Positions 1 to 12,200 of a stretch of 64,000 bases of DNA are shown piece after piece. The position numbers were made by a program, and so were the translations under genes. The stretch comes from Tetrahymena elliotti 4EA (Eukaryota > Ciliophora > Oligohymenophorea > Hymenostomatida > Tetrahymenidae), in assembly GCA_000231825.2 (NCBI GenBank), contig JH720400.1:52942-116941 (forward strand). The letters are read 5' to 3'. Every line of letters begins with the position of its first letter. Position 1 is the stretch's first letter. A model generated the notes under the pieces. That model saw nothing but the letters and a program-made list of their open reading frames with translations. It was not told the DNA's origin and ran no database searches.

Positions 1-719
1 ATTTCTAACAATTAATATGAATAAACTTAAAAGAACTTAAATTAGAATACAAATAAAGAGATAAATGAAAGTCAAAATTAGATAACAAATGAAGTAAAAA
101 ATGAAATTTCAAAAGAGTATTAGAAGATCTTAGAATCAGATTACAAGAAATAGCTTTCTGAAGAGATAAAATCTTACCTAAAGTAATAATAGGCTGATTA
201 GCTTTATTTCCCATAGAAAAGCGATAAAAAGCAAGAAAGACATTCCTTTACTTGTGGAGTTAAAGATTTTGAATCTGATAATTAATAAAAGAAAATAGAT
301 TTAAGCTTTTAAAAAATGTTAGATAAAATATGCATTGATGGAGACTCCAACATTCTTAATCAATGTGAAATTATAATTAAAGAAGCTTGGAACAACCAAG
401 TGCTTTTAAAAGAATTTGAATTACTTTGTTAAATAGAATTTTATCTGAAAGAATCAAATATTCTAGATTCTTTAAAGTTAATTAGGTGGAGAAAGAAATT
501 AATTTAGCTTTAAGATCTTATAGGATATGAAGTAACCAACTTACTCTTAGAAAAAACTAAGCACAAGAAAGGTAATAACAAATTTTAATTTTTTTTGGCT
601 TAATGGTTATTATTTTTTAAAGAATTTAATTTATAGGATCTCCTATTTGCGAATGTGAGCTATCTTAAAAAAAATAAACCTTTTTTGAAAAACTCTATTT
701 TGAAAAAAGATTGAATTGA
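1..719 (+). CDS. 3' end of an unrecognised gene (partial)
   Basis: Frame 1 is open from the window edge and the 5' end is missing. The translation is Lys/Glu/Gln-rich and looks helical, with stretches such as NEISKEYQKILESDYKKQLS and a more globular C-terminal part containing DKICIDGDSNILNQCEII and IRWRKKLIQLQDLIGYEV. A probable 65-nt intron (572-636, GTAATAAC..TTATAG) interrupts the last part. Splicing it gives a C-terminus GSPICECELSQKKQTFFEK.. ending at TGA 717-719. Reading straight through would instead stop at TGA 712-714 after an AT-rich tail, so splicing is preferred. I recognise no domain; a coiled-coil or scaffold protein is only a guess. Coding status is fairly sure, function unknown. 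Confidence 0.6.
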
Positions 720-952
720 TTTATAACTTCATAAGAAAATAGATAATGATGAATTAAAATTACTGATAATGCTCAAAAAAATCATTTAACAAATTAATTA
801 TTAAACATGAACTAAAAATTAATAAATCATATTTTGTTTTTTCTTAAAAAAAAGCTGTAAAAAAATGAATCATATACTTTTAATAAAATAACTCAAAAAA
901 ATAGTCTAGAAAATTTATTATTTCTTATATACATAGTAGAGTATCTATTTTT
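720..952. other. AT-rich spacer
   Basis: Runs of A and T with no convincing coding frame; presumably the 3' flank of the preceding gene. Confidence 0.5.
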
Positions 953-1204
953 ATGGGATTGTTTTATTAAATAATAATAAAAATTAGACTTTATTTTAAT
1001 TAATTTAACAAGAAAGAAACTGAGGATAATAATGGACATAGAGTTAAAATCTTAAAACTGTAGATAGAGTAAAATGCCATATTTAAATCTGAAGACGTAT
1101 TTTGTGCTTAACTTACAAATTTATATTAACATTCCATCTACACCAAAAATTCAGAAAGGAAAAAGCAATTAGAAAAATTTTTAATTTAGATATTGGATTT
1201 TTGA
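953..1204 (+). CDS. small possible gene, 83 residues
   Basis: An ATG-to-TGA frame whose second half looks like protein rather than AT-rich noise (for example IEQNAIFKSEDVFCAQLTNL, then SERKKQLEKFLIQILDF). The first 20 or so residues look like spacer translated by chance, so the true start may be later or the piece may be an isolated exon or gene remnant. With only one stop codon in use, chance frames of this length are common, so this is a weak call. No family recognised. Confidence 0.25.
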
Positions 1205-2252
1205 TTATAACAAAACAAATTGATTATCACAAAAAACTATCTTACTTAGAATTATTGTTATAAATATTTATGATTATTAATTTACCTCTAAATGAGTTAT
1301 ATTGTACACCAGCAAATATTTTCTAAACATATTTATAAAATTTGACCCTTTAAAAAGAGTAAATAATCTTTTTAAGATTAGATAATAAGTTAGATAATTG
1401 ATTGATTAGAAAATCATATCAGTGTTCTGATAATATTTTCCATCAATTTTTAAAATAAGAGTGGATAAAGTGTTTTTACTCTTTTGTTTAGTGATCATTC
1501 CGAATCAACTCAGCTTTTTTTTGATTGAAATAATAGACTTAGTTTTGAATACAAATTTTAATATTAGAAATATCTTTTATACCTTTTTTAAAATTATTAT
1601 TAGTTGTGATTTAAATTTATTATCTTAACTTATTTAATAGTTCTTTAAAAAATGATTTTTTTTAGATTCTAGCTTAACTTTAGAATTACAAAAATAGAAA
1701 ACATAGAAGATTTATAATAATGAATTGAAAATAAAGAAATTCTAATTTTTCATACTTTTTAAAAAAAGAAAGCCAAAAAATTATTATTAAAAGGCTAATT
1801 ATTATATTATTTTTGAAAAAATTAAGAATAAACATATTCAATAGAAAATATAGTTAGATGGTAGAAAAATAAAATATTACTTTTTTTATTATTTTTAATT
1901 ATTTATCTAGTAAATAAAGAGAATCAGAAGATTACTTTGTTTAAAAAATAAGAATATATTAATAGTTTTTTTCTTTTCATATTTTATTTACGTAAAATCT
2001 TGCAGGAGCTGAAATAATATGTGATAACTTATTTTTGTGAGAATTTAATATACAGATTTTAAATATTTTAAACTAACAATTAAATTATAATTAGAGTAGA
2101 AATAATTAGTTTTTAAATTAAGATTTATAAAAGTAAGTAATGTTATTAAATATATAAAAGTTAGTGTTTATTTAGATAGTTGGTATTTTTAAAGAATTTG
2201 TTATAAATTTATTTTTGCCATGATAATTATTCTAGTTAGCTTTCTTTTGAAA
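1205..2252. other. intergenic, nothing recognised
   Basis: About 1 kb of AT-rich sequence on both strands. It contains the 3' flank of the minus-strand U-box gene. I see no coding frame, RNA gene or ordered repeat. Confidence 0.5.
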
Positions 2253-3657
2253 TCAGAATTCGATTTTTTCAATAGAATTTTGATCTAAATAATGTTCATA
2301 AGCCCAAGGTTCACTATTAATGATTTATTTGTTTTATTATTAAATAAATTACAAAAATAAATAAATAAATACTTTTGCAAGTATTCAGTAACAATCTTCT
2401 TTAGACTTAAATTAGGTACTAATGGTACATTTACATTAATAGGTTATCTAGCAATAGGATCAGTATTCCCATTTAATTTAAAATGCTCAATCAAAGCTGA
2501 TCTTTCATATGAAAATCCATATTATGTAACAACAGGATCTTCATAGAGATTCTTTTAAATATTTGAAAATGTCTTTATCAATTTTATGAAAATTAAAATA
2601 TACCATAGTTATAGGGCAGCACAAATGATCAGGTACTTCATTTTTAGCTTTTTTAGCTTATTTTTAATAACTCTCTTCTACCTAATTAAATTTAAAATAA
2701 ATTCTATCTTTTGATAAGTGCTTTCTAAATTTTTATTACCTTTTAAATAATATCTTTTGCTTAAGTTTCACTTATTTTCTACTAATTAAATAAAGCCTTG
2801 ATATTTTAAAAATCATTTTAGAAGGAAAAAATAAAAATAGATATTCTAAAATTTATCCTTTTAATTTTTCATAAAAAGTAAATATTCTTATATCTTTTCT
2901 TAAAAAATACAATTAGATTAAAAATAATATTAAAATCTTAAGTGTGTATTTAATGTGAAAGATAAAGCCAAAAATTATTTTAAAAGCAAATAAAATGAAA
3001 TATTTACTTTCAAATTCTCTATTTCTTTGCTTATATTTTCTTATTCTATTTCAATATTCTTAAAATATAGAAGTTTCTTTGCACGAAGAATATATTTATT
3101 TAAGTCCTTCTCAAAAACCTATTTATTTTGCCCAGCACAGAGAGTTAAAGCTTAATTTAATTTAGTTTAAAAAATGTTTCTTATTATTATTTTACTTCTT
3201 CATGTATAATTACCTTTAGTCATGTCTTATATTGCTTTATTAATTTACTTGACACCTTTTTCAGTTTTTCCTATTTATGCTAATACCTATCCACTAATTA
3301 AATGTGCCTTTATGTTATTGTTATCAAGTTCAATAGCTTTTTATGCATCTTCATATGCCTTTATTTTAAAATTTGAAATATTAATTGAATCATGAATGTA
3401 ATAAGATAATTTATCTTCCTACATTCTAATATTATGACAATTATTTGTACGCTCTTGCTCTATTTGAAAATAAAATTGAATTCTAGCTATCACAAATCTA
3501 TTTTTTATCAATAAATAAAGATGAGCATCTTTAAAGATTAATTTTATATTTTATATACAATCGCAGAGCTATAATGTTAGAGAGCTGATTTATAATCATT
3601 CTTCAAAAATGCATCATTTCCTTATTCCTTAAACTTTTATGCTTAGTTAACTTTCAT
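2253..3657 (-). CDS. STUB1/CHIP homologue: CHIP/STUB1-type TPR and U-box E3 ubiquitin ligase
   Basis: Eight exons on the minus strand: 3657-3559, 3497-3423, 3358-3214, 3150-3008, 2796-2740, 2681-2604, 2551-2373, 2313-2253. They join in phase to 278 residues. The N-terminus is a three-repeat TPR domain starting FKEQGNDAFLKNDYKSAL. Lys10, Asn14, Asn45 and Lys75 fall exactly 20 residues before the human CHIP carboxylate-clamp residues Lys30, Asn34, Asn65 and Lys95, which hold the EEVD tail of Hsp70/Hsp90. A helical middle follows, then the U-box from about residue 188 (EVPDHLCCPITM, DPVVTQYGFSYERSALIEHF, LVPNLSLKKIV) and a short C-terminus ending EHYLDQNSIEKIEF. Known role of the family: chaperone-linked E3 ligase for misfolded clients in the cytosol. 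The 211-nt fourth intron (2797-3007) is longer than the others and its acceptor is the least certain junction; the remaining introns are 52-64 nt. Confidence 0.9.
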
Positions 3658-4306
3658 TATTTGCAAAAAACTATTTATAATTAATTCGCTTTTTTTTATG
3701 ATTTGATTAACAAAATATTTTCTTTAATTTTAATGGGTTTTAACTAAAAATTAAAAAGTGCATTCTTTTATTAACTAATTGAAAATTAAACTTGTGGCTT
3801 AATTGGCTTAATTGTTCTCTAAAAGTTCTTAAAGCCAATCAAATAAAATGTTACTTAAGAAGTGTTTATCAGTATAGGGTGAATTAAATTAGCTAAAAAA
3901 AATAGCAAAAATTATATTTTTGGATGATTATTTGAAAATTCTTTCTAAAAATCTACAAAAGCTTTTCACTTTTTTTTCTTCCCAAAATAGTTTATTTTGT
4001 TTTGATATTCTTAATTTTTAAAGTTGAGAAATTAATTTTATAAATTAATAATATAAAAATTATATTTTAAATTAAATTAAATAAGATTAATTAGTGGTCA
4101 AAGCGTAGAATAAATTATTAGCTTTAATTATTAATTAATTGATATATATCTTGAATAGAAGTATGTTAACCTATTTTAAGTAATTTGATTCATTTACTAA
4201 TAGAAATAAAATCGCTACTATTTATATATTCATACTTTAATTTTGCTGAAGAATTAAAAATATAAATTAGTAAGTAAGGTAAAGCTTCTTATAATTTTTT
4301 TATTGA
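3658..4306. other. divergent intergenic region
   Basis: Lies between the start of the minus-strand U-box gene and the start of HHK1 on the plus strand, so it should hold both promoters. It is AT-rich; I can point to no specific regulatory motif. Confidence 0.5.
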
Positions 4307-7300
4307 ATGGAACTCTAAAAATAGCTGATTTCTATTTTACTAAGAAACAATGAAATATTCAAATTGAAAATTGCTAATTACATATAGAAATACTTCTTAT
4401 TTTTGTTATACCTTTTATGCAGCTCATATTTATTATCAATAATTTTGAATGTAAGTAATAAATTTAATTCTAATGAGATAATAGTAATGATCACATTAAG
4501 TTTAACACTTGTAGTTGTTTCCTTTCTAAACGCATTTATAAACCCTAGAAAAAATAATAAGTATGTATTATCATTTGCTTTAATAGGAATTTCTCTTGAA
4601 TATTCTATTTAAGTGCAATAATTAAATCATGATGATTCTTTATCATCATTTCAATTCAGTTATTTTATAATTACTATCATAAAGGAGCATTATTTAATCT
4701 AAAATACAAACCTACAAATAATTTAAGTTTGTTTTTTTACCCTTTACATAATTTTTAGAGTTATTTTTAGTTAAATTAAAGATCCAAATATTTATTGTAA
4801 GATTATAATTTGCTTTATGACCCTTTTTATTGGTTTTAAAATATAGCTGTTGTAAGATTCAGTAGAATAAGTTAAGCTAGAAGGAGAACAAGATATTAAA
4901 TATTAGTGTTAATAAATTAAAATGTAAAGTGCCACTCCTACAAAAAATAGTGAGAAATAAAATATGACTAAAAAATAAGTATTAAATATTAAAAAAAAGA
5001 TGACAGGAAATACTTCTACTAATAAAAACTAGAATTTGAATGATATTTCTTTTAATAAATATCTTTCTACTTTTATGGCTCATTAGGATGAGACAAAAAG
5101 TAAAGAGATGGATTTTGAAAACTTAACACTAGCTCATTCTATTATTTAAAATATTTAAACTGGATTAGTTATGATCACTAGTGATTTTAAAATAAAATTC
5201 TGCAATTCGGAAATGAAAAAATTCTTCTAAATTCAAGACAAATAAACTATTTTAGAAAATTTAATGGAGATTAAGTTAAAAGGTTAAGAAGATAATCATA
5301 GTGATAATTAGTTTAGAAGTAAAAATAATTTAAACTAAAATAGTTTACAAGAAATTGATTAAAAAAGTGCAAAAACTTATAAGCATAGTCAGTAGGCTCA
5401 TCATAAAAAGAAAAATATTCATGTGTCTTAATTTAGTACTAATAATTAAGCAAGAAAGTATTCAATTGAAACAAATTAAAAATCAAATTTTCAGAAATCT
5501 CATTTAAATATTTTGTTGTAGAATTTGGAAGGAGATTAAGTCAAAGGTACACCTAGTGATTTACATAATAATTTAAAATAGGTAGACATCAGTCTCAGTC
5601 CTTACTAAGATCAAAACTTAAGTAAAAACTCTCATCACATAGAAAATTTTATTCAATTAAACTAAAATGGAGAAAATAATAATTTTGCAGGAAATAGTAA
5701 ATAGTATATTCAAGATGATATAAGTATAAGTATTTGTAATTTAACCTAAATGGGTTTAAAATAAGGGAAATTTACTGAAATTTAACATACTTTTTAGAGT
5801 CATGATTTACAAACAAGAGGTGATAATACTTGTAATGAAAAATCAAATAATTTCAATTAAATAGAAAATAATTTTAAGAAATGTATTATACCACAAAGGG
5901 TATTGTAGATATTTGAATTGGAAGATGTATATTTGTATGATCTTATGAAAGTTATATTTGAATAATAAGACAGAGCTTATTATAACAATTGCTATAGTTA
6001 GAATGACCTTTAAGAGAATTTTAATAGGTTCGATTCTTCAGAGATTAAAAACAAGACTGAAAATTTATTGAAAGCTCATAAAGTAATAGACTAAAAGTAA
6101 GAAGGTGATAGAGAGAATAATAGATACATTTCACATTATATAGATAAAAATAATTTAATTATAAATTTAAAATATAGTAGCTAACATGAAGTTAAACATA
6201 TTTAATTTAGAATTAGTTTCTACATTCGTAAACACTAGTTTGATTGGAATGCTTAAAGCTTTGTTATTATTGAAGTCTTTGAGCTAGATTAGCTCACTCT
6301 AAATTTACAGGAAAAAGAAATTGCTGATTACAAAAATAGGATGTTAGCATCTGTTTCTCATGAGTTAAGAACTCCTCTGAATTGTTCTATTCAGATGTTA
6401 AATATACTTTTTGACAAATTTAATTAATAAAATTAAATTTACAATAATCAAGAAATAGATGAGATTAATTAAAATATTGTTAAGCCTGCACTAATTTCAA
6501 ACAACTTGCTCATGAATATTATTAATGATATTCTTGATTATGCATAAATTAATGCAGGGTATTTTAAACTGGATTTTTAGTCTTTTTCTTTATTAGAAAT
6601 AGTCACTGAATGTGCTGAGCTCATGCATTTTTAGGCTACTTAAAAAGGATTAGCATTAGATCTACATTTCGATTCTAACTTACCAGAAAAAATCAACTCA
6701 GATTAGAATCGCATCAAACAAGTTCTTTTGAATTTATTAAGCAATTCCCTTAAATTTACTGACAAAGGCTATATTGAGATTAGGGTGATTTCTATCAATT
6801 CAAATTTGATAAAGGTTGATGTCAAAGATACCGGATGTGGAATCCCTTAAGATAATATCAATAAGATTTTTGAAAGTTTTGGAAATAAATCACATTAGAA
6901 ATTTTTGAATACTCAAGGAGCAGGGCTAGGCTTAAGTGTAGCAAATAATTTAGCAATGGGCTTAGGAGGAAATAGAAAAATTGAAGTAAAATCAAAGTTA
7001 AGTGAAGGAACATCTTTTTCATTCTTTATAGTTAATAGAGATTCACATAAATAGGGATGTGAAATAAAATTAAAAGATGTATTTAATAGGAGATTAATAA
7101 AATGGGAGTCAATCAACGAAAATATACCTTTAAAGTCTACCTCTTATTTAAATTAAAAGAGTGTTCAATAATAAAATACTTGGTTTAAAAATAGTATAAC
7201 AAACAGTTAAAAAATGTTATCCAAGACTGATAATTTGTTGGAACAATCTTTTAGTTTAAATAATAATACAAATAATAATAATAATATTAAGAGTAGTCTT

Positions 7301-8614
7301 AATCATTTTAATTCCGAACTTTTTCAAGATTTTATTTCATTTTCTTTGAAACCTAATCATATTGGTATCAACTCTAGCGAATCCGGTAATTTTAAAGTTT
7401 TACCTTCTTTCCTAGGTATATCACAAGGATTTTCTAATTTAAATAATGAATTCCACTCTCCTTGCAGTAAGCCAAGTAATTTAAATTAGGCCTTCCATTT
7501 TCATTCTAAAACCATAGAGAGTTTGGTTTAATAAACACCACCACCATTAATAACTAACTAATAATCATAATAACAATAATAACAGTCAACATAATAAATT
7601 CAGCAATAAAATAATTCTTTAGCTTAATTTTAGAAACAGAAATCTTTATTTTCAACAAATAACAGGCAAAAAAGTAAGTCAATAAAGGCAATGTAAAAAT
7701 CTATCAGCATAACTATTGAGTAATAAGACTCAGCTGAGAATCAAATAACTTAAGACAAAGTATATTAACTTTAAAGTCCAATTAAAATAAATAAAAAAGA
7801 TTAAATAATATAAGAATCATGCTAAATAATAGAAGATTAGCAGATTAATAAAAATTAAATTCATGATTAAGTCATTTTTTAAGCAAGTAAAATCCAAGAT
7901 TTAGATGAAATAGAAATTGTTTTAACAGAAGAATATTAAAACTAATTTAATTAAAATCTAAACCCATAAACTGTTAAAGAATATGTTATTTAAGAATCTT
8001 AGTAAAACCTTAATCAAAATGATAGCAGTACTTAACTGGAAAAATTAAAGATATCACTTAATGTTGTTTAAGATGGAATACTAATAAGAGATGAGTAGTA
8101 ATAATCTGAAGAAAAAAATAAATAATAAAAACAAGATAATTAATAAAAGGCTTCCAACTAGTAAAATAAAATTTTTACAACTATTAAGAATATTTAATGG
8201 AAATGTTAATGTCCTAAAATTTTAATTGTAGATGATAATGATTTCAATTTGTATGCAGTTTCAATGAGATTGTAATTATATTCTATAAGCATAGATAAAG
8301 CTTTGTCTGGTTAAATTGCAATAGATAAGTGTAAATAGATGTTCATAAAAAATAATTGCTGCAAAAAGTATATAGCCATACTTATGGATATTGATATGCC
8401 AATAAAAGATGGACATTAAACAACCCAAGAAATTATTTAATTTTATAAATCTTACAATATTTAAGTACCTTTTATTTCAGCTTGCTCTGCTTTTGTTTAA
8501 GAAAGCGAAAAGAAAAAAGCTCTGTAATCTGGAATGGAATTTTACATAACTAAACCAATCTAAACACTATAATTTGAGTAGTTTTTAGAAAAAGCGTTTT
8601 AGGAATACTTTTGA
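4307..8614 (+). CDS. HHK1: membrane hybrid histidine kinase / response regulator
   Basis: One uninterrupted frame of 1435 residues. The ATG at 4307 is preceded directly by an in-frame TGA (4304-4306), which fixes the start. Membrane segments begin at about residues 29-47, 58-77 and 85-101, with further hydrophobic stretches to about 190. A degenerate PAS-like segment (IQTGLVMITSDFKIKFCNSE) lies near 285. The HisKA H-box SVSHELRTPLN carries phosphoacceptor His685. HATPase_c shows the N box (SDQNRIKQVLLNLLSNSLKF), G1 DTGCGIP and G2 GAGLGL. A Q/N-rich linker of about 390 residues follows. The C-terminal receiver has ILIVDDND, phospho-Asp1361 in MDIDMP, ISACSAF and Lys1416 in ITKPI. By family knowledge it autophosphorylates on His and passes phosphate to its own receiver Asp; the signal is unknown. 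Receiver cysteines are C1300, C1302, C1351 and C1352. No introns. Confidence 0.93.
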
Positions 8615-9283
8615 AATTTTCTCAAATTATCTCATTTAAATTATTTTATTCAAAAAATACAACTTTTATTTATTATTTGTAAATTATCTAGCATAAAATT
8701 GTAAATTTTATATTAAAAATATGTGTATCATTTATTTTAATATTTGTTTTAAAAAAATTAACTCATATGAATCGTGTATTTCGATTTTCCTAATTTTCAT
8801 CTAAAATAAATTATATTAGACGAAATTTCAAATTTATAACAAATAGTGATGTCTTCAATACTGAAAATATTAAATAAATACTAATAAAATTATTTTAAGG
8901 AGTAAAATCTTTAACTTGCTTAGGACACTATTATTAATAGAATAAATCTATTTACTCAATTATCATTTCTTCTTTAACAAAATAAATTTAAATAATTTTA
9001 AATAAGTAATTTCAAGAAACATTTCTAAGAATTGAATGAAGAATAAAAGCTTTTATTTTTCTTATTTTTCATTAAATTTTTAATTTTATAATCTAAATCG
9101 CTAAATTTGTTAACATTTACTAAAAAAACAGATTTGAGATGATCGATCTTTCATGTTAAGATGAAATAATATTTGATAATCTATTTGAGAAATTTAATAT
9201 TTGATATAATTAGTTTTTATTTTTAATTTCTAAATAACTTCTATATTCAATTAAGAAATAAAATTTCATAAATAAGAATAAGA
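8615..9283. other. intergenic between HHK1 and HHK2
   Basis: AT-rich 3' flank of HHK1 and 5' flank of HHK2; no gene or motif seen. Confidence 0.5.
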
Positions 9284-12200
9284 ATGAACACTACATTAGA
9301 TGCAATAAATGACTCAATAAATAAAATTATTGAATAAAAAAAATTGTACATATTAGAATCTCAAAATTATAAATTCTTTTTCAAATTCCATTCTTTTTTT
9401 TTAATACTTTTTAATGGGATATTACAGCTTGGACTTCTTCTTTAATAAAGAAAACTCAATTCTACCATCAATCCTAATTTCTACTATTTTCTTATATCTT
9501 ATTAATGTCTGTTATTTATCTCATGTTTTTGCTTTGAAAAGTTGATAGCATCTGAGAGGAATAGATACTTTTCTAGAAATATATTAAATTTACTTTTGAT
9601 AGAATATGCCTTTTAACTTATTTAAATTGATCCATAAAACTCATACTTGCTAGTTTTCATCATTTATTTCATTAAATCAGTGAAAGATGTTACTCATGCT
9701 TTTTATTAAATCTCTTAGCTAGTTATAGTAATAATATATTTAGGGATTAGAGTATATTTCTTCTATACAAACAATATGTCCTCATTGTTTACTTTAATAG
9801 TTTCAACCATAATGAGCTTTTTTCTAAGTATTTAGCCTTTCACTAGTGAATAAAGATAAAATTTACTTTAAGACTCAAATATTTAATCTTAGATACATTC
9901 AAACTATGAAAAGAATAACTAGCAACAACAACAACAACAATTAAATATTACATTTGCAAAAAAGTTTAAATAAGTTGATTAACAAAGCTAAATTCAGTCA
10001 AGATTAAATTCAGATAATTAAATTTCTTTTCAAAAAATATATTATGGTTAAAGCAAGAATAATTTAAGCTATTGCTAATCTTAGTTTTCTTCGGCTAAAT
10101 AGAATCAAAAATTTTTAAATGGGATGAGTAACTTTCTTGAATAGATTGATTCTCAAGGAAATGATGGATCCTCAGTTGATTAAGCAAGTCAATCAATTAA
10201 AAAATAAAAATCATAGAAAGCTAAAAATGATTTACCTATAAGTTAATAAAGCTAATAAATAGGATTGAATATTTTAAACTCAATTAATACAGGAATTGTA
10301 CTAATTGATAGTAAGAATAATTTAGTTTATTCAAACTCTTACTTCAAACAATTCTTCGGATAAAATAGTTAAAATAATGCATATAAACAGTTTTTAAGCT
10401 TATTTATCAAAGAAAATCAAAAGCTAAAAGCCTCGATCAAAAGGTTAAAGATATCTAATTAAATTAATGATAATTAGTTATCATCTAATTCTAGCTTTTC
10501 TGAGATAAAAATAAATAATAGTGTCTATAAAAATGATTTAGCTAACTCAAAAAATTTAGAAGATAGTGGAATAAATTAAAAAGAAACTAAAGGCAGCCCC
10601 ACAATTATGACGCGCAGGAAATATTAAAATAGAAAATCTGATTCATTTATTGTTTATAATTAAAACGATGATTTAAGCAATAATTTAAACAATAAAGAAA
10701 CTAAAAATAATGCAAATTAAAAATAAGATAATAAGACTAAGAAATAATTTTATTCTAAGTCAAAATAAAATAATTTAAAGTTAAAAAAATCGAATTCTTC
10801 AATAAACATCACAAGTAAAGGCTAAATAAAATATTAAAAAGAAAAACATTCAGAATTACAAGAACTTAAGTATGCATTCAAACAGTAAGTCATTCCTATT
10901 GATGTACTAGATATATTTAAAAAAGATGAAGTAGTTGTACTTGATTTGGTTAAAAAAATATTATCTGCAAAGTTTAAAAATAAAAAAAATGTTTTTTACA
11001 GTGCAGTTAACTTAGATGAAAATTAAGAAGAGTAATAAAGTGAATCTAAATTTGATAAATCATAAGCCAAATAAAATTTCAAAGGCATTTCTAACAAAGG
11101 CAAAATAGACCAAGATGATAACAACATAAATTACTATATAGAAAGAAATAACTTAATTATTAATTTTAGTTAAAAAGGTGACTTTTTTCAATATTTGTAG
11201 ATGAAGATAGGGGTTTATCAAAATGAAATTGACATCTAAAGTTACAACTCATTTCAATAGGATGATTTAAAAGAATAAATTTTCATCCTTGTTGAAATTT
11301 CTGATCAAAGTTAAATTTAAATAAATGTTTAAGAAAGAGAAATATCGGAATACAAAAATAGGATGCTTTCTTCAGTAACTCATGAGCTAAGAACTCCACT
11401 TAATTGTAGTATTCAAATGCTTGAATTGATGAATTTGAAATTTGATGATGAGTAAATAAATATTGAAAAAATCAATTTAATTTAAGAAGCAAGAGAAGAG
11501 TTATTAAAACCTGCTTTACTATCAAACTACTTACTTTTGAATATGATAAATGACATTTTGGATTATGGATAAATTAATTCAGGCTATTTTTAGCTTGCTT
11601 TTAAGCCATTCCCAATTTTAGATTTAATGACTGAGTGTGCGGAGATGATATCTTTTTAAGCTTCTCTAAAAGGGATTATTGTAGAATTAAATTTAGATCC
11701 TGCTCTACCTTAAATAATAAACTCTGATTAAAATAGGATTAAATAAGTTTTACTTAATTTGTTAAATAACTCACTTAAATTTACTGAAGAAGGTTATATA
11801 GAAATTAATGTTGCGAAAGATTAGGCTGAATTAATTAGAATAGATGTATGTGATACAGGAGTTGGTATTCCTAAAGATAATTTGAACAAAATATTCGATT
11901 GTTTTGGTGACAAATCCAAATAAAATATTTTGAATACTAGAGGGGCCGGATTAGGTTTGAGTATAGCAAATAGTCTAGCTATGGGTTTGAGTGGAAATAG
12001 AAAAATAAAAGTTATATCAAAAGAGAATCAAGGAACTGTTTTTAGTTTCTATATAATTAATAGATAATTAAATAAAAAGGGGTGTTAATTCAAACTTAAA
12101 GACATGTTCAATAAAAAACTAATTAGATGGGAATCAATGAATAATAATAACACTGACTATCATTAACCCTCAATATCTAGCTAGGTTAAAGCATAGAAAG

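Noticed and set aside
3529..3558. A 30-nt first intron in the CHIP gene
   Set aside because: It runs into TGA within seven codons; the 61-nt intron gives the conserved SNRARAY helix.
4403..4612. Short separate membrane-protein frame starting at TTG
   Set aside because: It is an internal part of the HHK1 membrane region; the true ATG is at 4307 with an in-frame TGA just before it.
4307..8614. Kinase genes appear full of stop codons and look like pseudogenes under the standard code
   Set aside because: TAA and TAG fall at glutamine positions throughout (for example in conserved SDQNRIKQVLLN); with TGA as the only stop every gene is intact.
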